Below are positions 1 through 6,023 of a stretch of DNA of 64,000 nucleotides, piece after piece. Both the position numbers and the translations under genes were made by a program. Numbering within the stretch: position 1 is the first letter of the stretch; the number at the start of each line of letters is the position of its first letter. The notes beneath the pieces were generated by a model. That model had not been told where the DNA came from. It saw only the letters and a list, made by a program, of their open reading frames with translations, and did no database searches. Source of the DNA: Microbacterium luteolum (GTDB lineage: Bacteria > Actinomycetota > Actinomycetes > Actinomycetales > Microbacteriaceae); assembly GCF_039533965.1 (NCBI RefSeq), contig NZ_BAAAUN010000001.1:1710950-1774949 (forward strand). Direction: 5' to 3'.

Positions 1-537
1 TGAGTTGATCACGGACGTCGCGAGGGAGTTCATCAGTTCTGGTGCGGATGCGCGAGGGCGGTAGGGAACGCCTATGAAATGCAGCATCTCACCGAGAAGA
101 GCCTTGGGGGTGCAGTCACTGGGCGCGCACACGTAAATGATAGGGACCGACGCTCTCGGCGCGCTCTTGCGCTGAAGCCGTTGCAGGTGGAACTCCTTCG
201 CGAGATTGGTTGAGGTGGTTGTCTTCCCGCTGTTTGGTGCGCCAGCGACGATGAGCCCGAACTTTCCGCTTCTCTTGTAGGCGTTCAGCCGCACCCGCTC
301 GTAGAGGAGGCGCGAAATTTCACGTACCTGTGGCGTGAGGACGATCCGCCCGTTGAGCATGAAGTTCAATCGGGCCCAGCTGTAGTCGGATCGCTCGCGG
401 TCCGAAAGTTCCGCGTACTGCTTGGAGTCCATCCGAGGCGGCTTCAGAATGCGTTCGCCGACGAAGTCGAGCCAGCCTTCCTTGGTCTTCCAGTTCGCCC
501 GGCCGAGCATCTCCGGATAGATGTCGAGTTCAATCAT
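1..537 (-). CDS. tnsC: TnsC/TniB-like transposition AAA+ ATPase (partial, cut by window edge)
   Basis: This is the first 179 codons of a P-loop ATPase whose remainder lies off the left edge. It begins ATGATTGA, so its ATG overlaps the tnsB stop by 8 bp. A Walker A motif GAPNSGKTT lies at about residues 99-107, followed by a beta-strand rich stretch (PIIYVCAPSD). TnsC/TniB proteins bridge the target selector and the TnsB transposase and control where insertion occurs. The family call rests on the P-loop, the N-terminal layout and position directly after tnsB. Walker B and sensor motifs are not in view, so a TniB-type versus long TnsC-type protein cannot be decided. Confidence 0.8.
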   Translation of the reverse strand, partial: MIELDIYPEMLGRANWKTKEGWLDFVGERILKPPRMDSKQYAELSDRERSDYSWARLNFMLNGRIVLTPQVREISRLLYERVRLNAYKRSGKFGLIVAGAPNSGKTTTSTNLAKEFHLQRLQRKSAPRASVPIIYVCAPSDCTPKALLGEMLHFIGVPYRPRASAPELMNSLATSVINS

Positions 538-2539
538 CAATCCGACCCTTCATGTCGTCGCCGCTGATGCCCGAAAACCCGCCTGCTGCCTCCCACAGAT
601 CCTCGTCGTCCACGGTGCCTCCGAGGTATTGAATAGCGCCTGTCCTTCGGTATAGCTCCGGCTCGTCGGGCTCGCCCTCAACCGCGTTTGGGTCCGCGCC
701 GGCGTCATCCAGGTCGATTGGCTCGGGTTCGCCGTATCTCCCTTTCCACAGGCCTTCTTGAAGAAGCAACGCGAGCTCCGAAGCGCGGGAATCGTCTTGC
801 TGGCCCGAATCGCTGGACCTTATCGACCGTCGAAGATCTTCGCCGAAAGGGGTACGGCCGACGGTGGTTCGCCACGTGAGAGGAACGAGCTCATCGTCGT
901 GCTCGAGCCACACGGTGAACAGGTTGAAGCGGTCCCGTCTGATTCGCCATTGGCGACCGCCGTCTCGATCGATCGACTTTCGAATTTCCCCAAGGCGGCG
1001 AGAGGAGTAGATCCGGTGGCCGATGGTGAACCCGTAGGCCTGGAGCGTGCGGGTCTCCGCGGGGAGAAGCCGTATGTAGTCATCTGCACCGAACGGCACG
1101 TGCACCTCGGGCATGATGCGCCGATAATGCTCGAACATCTCGTTGGGTGTCAGTTTGCGGGCGGGGCGGATCGGATCGCGCAGACCGCTGTGCGGGCGGT
1201 TTTGCCACCAGATGCTGATCCAGTCGTCGAGCAGCTCTTGGAGCTGGACGAGCGTCGGGGCAAACTCCGCCACAACCTCGCGCCCTCGATGCTCCACGTT
1301 ACGCCCGGTGTAAGTGCGGAAATGCTGCGCGAACTGGGCTGCGATGGTCTTGAAGGTGCGCTCGACATGAGACTTGTCCGTTGGCGTGTACACCGCGGAG
1401 TTGATGATGCTGATCTCCAGACGCTCGCATGCTTCACGAAATGCCTTGGAAACGAAGATCTTGCCGTTGTCCGTTGTGATGGTCGAGGGGCGAATGTAGG
1501 GCTGCCGACGACGAAAGTCGTCGAGCTCCTCCTCGGGGATCCGTCCGGCCGCGGCCCAGGCCGATGCAACAAGCTCACGTGTTTCATGCGTGCCCGGGGG
1601 GCGCAGACCGTAGGGGACCAGCGCGCGCGCGAGGACAAGAGCAAGCATCTCTGTGGTCGTTCCATCAAGGCACACCACCGCAGAGATGATGCTCCGCGTC
1701 GCGACGTCGAGCATGATCGTGAGTTCGGCCCGCGCGAGTTTTCCGTCGTCGAGACGTACCTGAAGGTCGAGCGGAGTGGTATCGATCTGGACATGGTCAC
1801 CGGGTGCCCACTCGCCGTGCTGCTCGTACTCTCGATCGGGCCGGTTCGCGAGAGATCTGCGTGTCTTCGCAGAACCAGTGAGGTGCTTCGATGCCGGCAT
1901 CTCGGCGATCCATCGTGCAATGCTCTTCTCGGTTGGCACGACCAGGGTGGGGTCGTCCGGGTAACGATCATGCAGGATCCACACCACGCGCTTTGCGAGT
2001 CGAGAAAAGGTTCCCGTGGCTTCATTTGTCGCGCTCGCACAGACCTCCGAGATCACTTCCAGGATGCGTGGATCTCGTTTGTCGTTTCGAGGTGACGGTG
2101 TGCTTCGCCCATCGAGAAGGCCGAAGATGCCACGCTCGCGATACGCATCGAGCTTTCGCCATACTGTTCGACCACTAGTAAGGATGCCTACTGCTTGCAG
2201 ATCCCCACATATCTCGTGCACGATGTCCTCGGTGCGCTTACTGCGCCCGCTCGCGCTTGACCTAGACGCCTGATCGAGGCGCTGCAGCATGGGCAGCCAC
2301 GCGTCAACTATCCGTCGTTTCTCAGCAGACAATCCATCCAAAACGGCGAGCTCCGACAGTCGTGGCTTTCGAAAGGCCTCGGGCCACTGAATCTCCGTCG
2401 AGCGGTAAAGCTCATCGATCAGCACCTTCCGCAAGAACCCGTCGTCGACGGCGCGCAGATGCACCACCTTGGAATCGATAGCGACGACTTCCAGAGGGAC
2501 GTCGTCCCAGAGCAGCACGTCTCCAAGCCTGAGCTTCAT
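530..2539 (-). CDS. tnsB: TnsB/TniA-like DDE transposase (Mu-type integrase)
   Basis: A 669-residue transposase that would cleave 3' ends and join them to target DNA. An N-terminal helix-turn-helix DNA-binding region (about 60-215) precedes an RNase H-like catalytic core. The catalytic acids are visible: D253 (VQIDTT), D357 (ITTDNGKIF) and E393 (KSHVERTF). The spacing between the last two is exactly 35 residues, giving an intact D,D(35)E triad. A Mu transposase-type C-terminal beta-barrel region follows (about 480-560), then an acidic tail expected to contact TnsC. Its ATG overlaps the tnsA stop by 4 bp (ATGA). The repeats at 3411-3477 are its probable binding sites. It is full length and looks functional. 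Confidence 0.92.
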   Translation of the reverse strand: MKLRLGDVLLWDDVPLEVVAIDSKVVHLRAVDDGFLRKVLIDELYRSTEIQWPEAFRKPRLSELAVLDGLSAEKRRIVDAWLPMLQRLDQASRSSASGRSKRTEDIVHEICGDLQAVGILTSGRTVWRKLDAYRERGIFGLLDGRSTPSPRNDKRDPRILEVISEVCASATNEATGTFSRLAKRVVWILHDRYPDDPTLVVPTEKSIARWIAEMPASKHLTGSAKTRRSLANRPDREYEQHGEWAPGDHVQIDTTPLDLQVRLDDGKLARAELTIMLDVATRSIISAVVCLDGTTTEMLALVLARALVPYGLRPPGTHETRELVASAWAAAGRIPEEELDDFRRRQPYIRPSTITTDNGKIFVSKAFREACERLEISIINSAVYTPTDKSHVERTFKTIAAQFAQHFRTYTGRNVEHRGREVVAEFAPTLVQLQELLDDWISIWWQNRPHSGLRDPIRPARKLTPNEMFEHYRRIMPEVHVPFGADDYIRLLPAETRTLQAYGFTIGHRIYSSRRLGEIRKSIDRDGGRQWRIRRDRFNLFTVWLEHDDELVPLTWRTTVGRTPFGEDLRRSIRSSDSGQQDDSRASELALLLQEGLWKGRYGEPEPIDLDDAGADPNAVEGEPDEPELYRRTGAIQYLGGTVDDEDLWEAAGGFSGISGDDMKGRIDD

Positions 2540-3303
2540 GCCGTCCCCCCTACTGCCGGGGCAGAGTTCAGGTGCGCGAGCGCGAGCGATCTCATGCTCA
2601 AAGGCACCGTCAAATCAACGTCGAGGTGGCCGCTCCAGAGCGCTGAGTAAACCAGGCCAGCAGCAGGCCTGTCGCTGGATCCCATCTCCCGAATCCAAGT
2701 TTGGATCGTCCGAACATCTTCATGTGACGCGGCGATCTGGTCTTGCTCCCGCTGAGTCAGACTCCACCGGCTGAAGCGGTATCCACTGAGGAAGCGAAGA
2801 TTGGTGATCTCCTGCGATTCAGTGTCGGCGAACAGCCGATAGGTAACTCCTATCTGCTCGCAGAGTGCGCTGGTCCACGCGAAGCTCTCTCGTGCGCGTG
2901 AGTCGATTCGCGGGCGCGGGCGTACATCTATCACCAGCAACCTGGCGTCGTCGAGGCGAACGCAAATATCCGGGGTATGAACGCGCCCTGTTCCCCATCG
3001 GAGAGTGAACGGCTGGGTGCTGATCTCAAGATTCGACGGATCGCGGTCCACGGACATCAACGCCGCCTGTTCGTAGAGCGACTCAAACCAATGGTGCCGG
3101 CGTGTCGTCGCGGCCCAGTAAAAGCCCGAGTAGTTGCGTTTCCCCTTCCAAGATGGGGAGCTTCGCATCTGCCGCAGCCTGCTCACGGGGAGGTCCACCA
3201 TGTCAGCTGCATCGACGGTGACCCGTCGACCACCGATGTCAGCTTCCACGGAACTTTGACCAGCACGGATTTCGGTCGTGGGTAACACCTCGGACATGAG
3301 CAT
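2536..3303 (-). CDS. tnsA: TnsA-like heteromeric transposase endonuclease subunit
   Basis: A 255-residue protein with a TnsA-like restriction-endonuclease-fold core. The likely catalytic residues are E74 (WFESLYE), D112 (HTPDICV) and, in the position of the usual lysine of the EVKP motif, R128 (VIDVRP). In Tn7 TnsA cuts the 5' ends so the element moves by cut-and-paste; without it Tn7-like elements transpose replicatively. The Lys-to-Arg change could weaken cleavage or be a lineage variant. The start chosen is ATG 3303, preceded by GAGGAG 10 bases upstream; ATG 3297 is an alternative. The gene reads from the transposon end and begins the tnsABC operon. Confidence 0.85.
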   Translation of the reverse strand: MLMSEVLPTTEIRAGQSSVEADIGGRRVTVDAADMVDLPVSRLRQMRSSPSWKGKRNYSGFYWAATTRRHHWFESLYEQAALMSVDRDPSNLEISTQPFTLRWGTGRVHTPDICVRLDDARLLVIDVRPRPRIDSRARESFAWTSALCEQIGVTYRLFADTESQEITNLRFLSGYRFSRWSLTQREQDQIAASHEDVRTIQTWIREMGSSDRPAAGLVYSALWSGHLDVDLTVPLSMRSLALAHLNSAPAVGGTA

Positions 3304-3410
3304 GGGAAGTCTGCTCCTCTGCGATCGGTGGTCATTCCTCTTGCGTCACGGTGCTTACGCTTCGGAAGGTAGACCTCGACGGCCAGCTTCGACGAAGACA
3401 CACCGACTCA

Positions 3411-3477
3411 TGACAACAATCTCGGCGCCACTGACACCCGCCGTGCGCTACTGACAACAACGGGGGGCGTACTGACA
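3411..3477 (-). repeat. Four TnsB-binding-type repeats and transposon right terminus
   Basis: On the minus strand four copies of TGTCAGTA, TGTCAGTA, TGTCAGTG and TGTCATGA begin at 3477, 3456, 3436 and 3415, spaced 20-21 bp, about two helical turns. The spacers differ. Clustered sites of this kind, with an outermost TGT at the element boundary, are characteristic of Tn7/Tn5053/Mu-type ends. The array lies about 110 bp upstream of tnsA, so bound transposase could also repress the tns promoter. Confidence 0.82.
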
Positions 3478-3536
3478 CGTGAGAGCGGGATCGACAGGAC
3501 CGTACGAACCTCGCCGAAGTTTCCGTGACCAAACCG

Positions 3537-3565
3537 TTGCATTCGTTACCTCGCCGTTATACAGT
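3537..3565 (+). promoter_or_regulatory. Promoter for small RNA
   Basis: TTGCAT (3537-3542), a 17-bp spacer and TACAGT (3560-3565) resemble a housekeeping sigma-A type promoter. It would start transcription near 3571-3573, at the first hairpin of the structured segment. Confidence 0.5.
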
Positions 3566-3570
3566 GATCA

Positions 3571-3669
3571 CACGGTGAATGTTTGCTGTGGCACTCACCG
3601 CATGTGATTGCAGGACACTCTTGGTGCAAGGGACAAGGGCCGGTCGGGAGCCTCTCCGACCGGCCCTTT
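3571..3669 (+). ncRNA. Putative structured small RNA of about 100 nt
   Basis: No credible reading frame fits this stretch, yet it folds into three consecutive hairpins. The first pairs ATCACA-CGGTGA (3567-3578) with TCACCG-CA-TGTGAT (3595-3608), 12 bp with a 2-nt bulge. The second pairs TTGCA (3608-3612) with TGCAA (3625-3629). The third is a strong terminator stem (3637-3666) ending in TTTA. A promoter lies just upstream. It lacks the conserved motifs of SRP RNA, tmRNA and RNase P RNA that I would recognise, so the class is unknown. It sits about 60-90 bp outside the transposon terminus, so it could be part of the insertion target. Alternatively it is the 3' untranslated tail of a gene displaced by the transposon. 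Confidence 0.45.
3637..3669 (+). terminator. Rho-independent terminator
   Basis: GGGCCGGTCGG (3637-3647) pairs perfectly with CCGACCGGCCC (3656-3666) around a short loop, followed by TTTA. It ends the putative small RNA and insulates the marR gene that starts 24 bp further on. Confidence 0.75.
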
Positions 3670-3692
3670 ACTGTTGCCAGTATTCTGTGACC

Positions 3693-4121
3693 ATGACCGA
3701 TCGCAAGCTCGCCCTGGAGGCCTGGGAGAGCCTGTTCCGCGCGCAGCACGAACTGTTCGACGAGATGGTCACCGACTTCGAGCACGGCGATCTCGCACAG
3801 GCCGAGTACGACGTGCTCCTCACGGTGACCCGCTCCCCCGGCATGACCGCTCGTCTTCGCGACGTCACGAACAACATGCTGATCAGTCAGCCCAGCGTCT
3901 CGCGACTCGTCGACCGCATGGTCACGCGCGGCCTCGTAGCCAAGTGCCCCGACCCTGACGACGGGCGCGGCGCACTGATCCGGGCGACGGATGCCGGAGC
4001 CCGCACCTTCCGCGCCCTCGCCACGATCCACGGCCGTTCGATCGCCGAGCGCATGTCGCGCCTCGACGACGACGAGCTCCGCACCCTCCGCGACCTGGCC
4101 GAGAAGCTCCGCCGCGGTTGA
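3693..4121 (+). CDS. MarR family transcriptional regulator
   Basis: A 142-residue winged-helix repressor of the MarR family; ligand and targets unknown. The DNA-recognition region lies at about residues 55-90 (MLISQPSVSRLVDRMVTRGLV) and is followed by the beta-wing (PDPDDGRGALI). Start ATG 3693 is favoured over upstream in-frame starts because TATTCT (3681-3686) sits 6 nt before it, which implies a leaderless mRNA, and because upstream codons would fall in the terminator. The neighbouring flotillin gene is 93 bp downstream on the same strand and may or may not be co-regulated. Size and domain are typical. Confidence 0.88.
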   Translation: MTDRKLALEAWESLFRAQHELFDEMVTDFEHGDLAQAEYDVLLTVTRSPGMTARLRDVTNNMLISQPSVSRLVDRMVTRGLVAKCPDPDDGRGALIRATDAGARTFRALATIHGRSIAERMSRLDDDELRTLRDLAEKLRRG

Positions 4122-4214
4122 CCCTTCTCACTCCGCTCCGCCCGATCTGGCAGGGTGGAGCGTAAGGCGCGCAGCATCGCGCGCCACCCCTTGGGGGAAG
4201 AGGGAGGGTCATTC

Positions 4215-5810
4215 ATGGAGATCGCCGGAATCATCGGCATCCTCGTCATCGTCGGCATCGCCGTCGTCGTCGTCGTCGTTCTGCTGCTCATCCTGCTGCT
4301 GTTCGCACGCAGCTGGATCAAGGTCGCCCGAGCCGACGAGGCACTCGTCATCTCGGGACGCAAGCAGAAGGTGCAGCTGGCTGTACTCGGGGCCGACGGC
4401 ACGAGTCGAGACGAGATGTCGGAATCGCCCGTCACGGTCATCGTGAACGGCAAGTCGCTCGTCAACCCGATCACCCAGCGCCACGAGATCATCTCGCTGC
4501 GTTCGCGGCAGGTCTCCCTCAACGCCGAAGCACAGTCGCTCGACAGCGTCACGCTGAACGTCGACGGTGTCGCGATCGTCAAGATCGGCTCCGATCCCCT
4601 GCTGGTGCGCCGCGCCGCCGAGCGTTTCGCCTCGCAGGATGCCGCGATCGAGCAGTTCACCACGGAGCAGCTCGAAGGTGCGCTCCGTGGCATCGTCGCG
4701 ACCCTGTCGGTCGTCGAGCTGATGCGCGAGCGGAAGAAGTTCTCCGACCAGATCGCGGCCGACGTCTCGCAGGAGCTCGCCGAGCAGGGTCTGATCCTCG
4801 ACTCGTTCCAGATCAAGGGCATCACCGACGCGGTCGGCTACATCCAGTCGCTCGGCGCTCCCGAGATCCAGGCGAAGCGTCAGTCCGCCGAGATCTCGCA
4901 GACCAACGCCGACCGCGCGATCAACCAGAAGAACATCTCGAACCAGGAAGCCAACCTGATCGAGCAGACCGCGCTCGACACGAACACGGCCAACTCGAAC
5001 GCCGGCATCGGCCGTGCACGCGCCGAGGCCGAGCAGGCCGAGAACCTCGCCCGCGAGCAGGCGCAGCAGGCCGTTCTGCAGCAGCAGGCCGAGAACCGCC
5101 AGGCCCAGCTCGACGCCGACGTCAAGCGCGTCGCCGACGCGCAGCGGTACGAGGCGGAGACCCGCGCGCAGGCCGAGCTGTACACGCGCGAGCGGGCGGC
5201 CGAGGCCGCCGCGATCGAGCAGGTCAAGCAGGCCGAGGCCCGCACCCGCATCGCCGAGCAGCAGGCAGAGGCCGACAAGGCCCGCGCCGCCGGTGAGGCC
5301 GCGGCCGCCGTCGCGAGCGCCACCGGTGAGGCCGACGCGCTGCGATCCAAGGCCGAGGCCGAGGCTCACGCCCGCCGCCTGCAGGCCGCCGCCGAGGCCG
5401 AGGCGATCCGCGCCACCGGTGACGCCCGAGCCGCCGCGCTCGAGGCAGAGGCCAAGGCCATCGCCTCCAACCAGGACGCCTTCCTCTCGCAGCGCGTGCT
5501 CGAGGTGCTGCCGTCGATCATGTCCGAGTTCGCCAAGGGCTACGCGGCGATCGGCAACGTGTCGATCATCGGGAGCTCCGGCGAGGACGGCGCATCGAGC
5601 GTCGTCGGCGCCGACAGCGCGAAGGCTCTGCGGTCGGTGTTCGACAGCGTGCACTCGGCCACCGGTCTCGACCTCGCCGGCATCATCCAGGGCCAGGCCG
5701 TCGGCCGCGGCTTCGGCGAGGGTGTGGCCGCAGCCACTCCCCCCGCGCCGCGCACGGCGAAGCCCACCACCCCGCCGCCGCCGGCCCCGCCGGCACCCGC
5801 CGCGGAGTAG
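4215..5810 (+). CDS. Flotillin / SPFH-domain membrane scaffold protein
   Basis: A 531-residue membrane-anchored scaffold of the flotillin family, which organises membrane microdomains. One strongly hydrophobic N-terminal segment (about 5-30) anchors it, followed by the SPFH/band-7 domain (about 30-220, with the motif LRSRQVSLNAEAQSLDSVTL). A long Ala/Glu/Gln-rich coiled coil (about 225-440) is typical of flotillin oligomerisation, and the tail is Pro/Ala rich (APPAPAA-like). Start ATG 4215 has a GGAAGAGGGAGGG ribosome site; an upstream in-frame ATG has none. No NfeD partner gene, which often accompanies flotillins, is next to it. Confidence 0.92.
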   Translation: MEIAGIIGILVIVGIAVVVVVVLLLILLLFARSWIKVARADEALVISGRKQKVQLAVLGADGTSRDEMSESPVTVIVNGKSLVNPITQRHEIISLRSRQVSLNAEAQSLDSVTLNVDGVAIVKIGSDPLLVRRAAERFASQDAAIEQFTTEQLEGALRGIVATLSVVELMRERKKFSDQIAADVSQELAEQGLILDSFQIKGITDAVGYIQSLGAPEIQAKRQSAEISQTNADRAINQKNISNQEANLIEQTALDTNTANSNAGIGRARAEAEQAENLAREQAQQAVLQQQAENRQAQLDADVKRVADAQRYEAETRAQAELYTRERAAEAAAIEQVKQAEARTRIAEQQAEADKARAAGEAAAAVASATGEADALRSKAEAEAHARRLQAAAEAEAIRATGDARAAALEAEAKAIASNQDAFLSQRVLEVLPSIMSEFAKGYAAIGNVSIIGSSGEDGASSVVGADSAKALRSVFDSVHSATGLDLAGIIQGQAVGRGFGEGVAAATPPAPRTAKPTTPPPPAPPAPAAE

Positions 5811-5827
5811 CAGAAGACAGAGCACAG

Positions 5828-5860
5828 CGGATGCCGCGACCGATTCGGTCGCGGCATCCG
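5828..5860 (+). terminator. Strong hairpin after the flotillin gene
   Basis: CGGATGCCGCGACCGA and TCGGTCGCGGCATCCG form a perfect 16-bp inverted repeat 18 bp after the flotillin stop. There is no clear U-tract, so it is an actinobacterial-type terminator or mRNA 3'-end stabiliser. Confidence 0.65.
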
Positions 5861-5880
5861 TCGTGTCCCGGATGTCCCGC

Positions 5881-5966
5881 GTGCGCAATTCAGCAAGAAC
5901 GGCGCGCAACCGGTCGGATTCGGCCTGCGCGGCGCTGATCGGCTGCGTTCTTCCTGAATTGTGCAC
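5881..5966. repeat. 86-bp interspersed repeat, copy A (upstream of hrpB)
   Basis: An 86-bp palindromic element with ends GTGCGCAATTCAGCAAGAA and TTCTTCCTGAATTGTGCAC, which are near-perfect inverted repeats. Its length equals copy B at 8591-8676 on the other side of hrpB. It resembles a REP/MITE-like intergenic repeat; no associated transposase is in the window. Confidence 0.7.
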
Positions 5967-6023
5967 GGGCCTCCGGGCTGCGGACGCCCGCCGAGCCCCG
6001 TCCCGACCGGGCAGACTGGGGAG

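Larger units (their letters stand above)
1..3477 (-). mobile_element. Right end of a Tn7-like transposon (tnsA-tnsB-tnsC side)
   Basis: Three minus-strand genes for TnsA-, TnsB- and TnsC-like proteins overlap each other by a few bases. Outside tnsA lies an array of four TGTCAGTR repeats whose outermost copy would place the element's terminal TGT at 3477. In Tn7 the tnsA side is likewise the right end. The other end, any TniQ/TnsD target selector and any cargo lie beyond position 1. The A+T content here looks higher than in the following chromosome, which fits acquired DNA. The end position is inferred from the repeat pattern; no target duplication can be checked because only one end is in view. 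Confidence 0.8.

Noticed and set aside
758..2095. Long open frame on the plus strand opposite tnsB
   Set aside because: It is antisense to an intact DDE transposase, has no ribosome site, and its translation shows no domain; GC-rich DNA produces such frames.
3411..3477. Short CRISPR array
   Set aside because: The repeat unit is only 8 bp, spacers are 12-13 bp and diverse, and it sits at a transposon end; transposase-binding sites explain it better.
4209..5966. 585-codon minus-strand frame opposite the flotillin gene
   Set aside because: The Leu/Gly/Arg-rich translation mirrors the Ala/Glu/Gln coiled coil of flotillin; no start signal.
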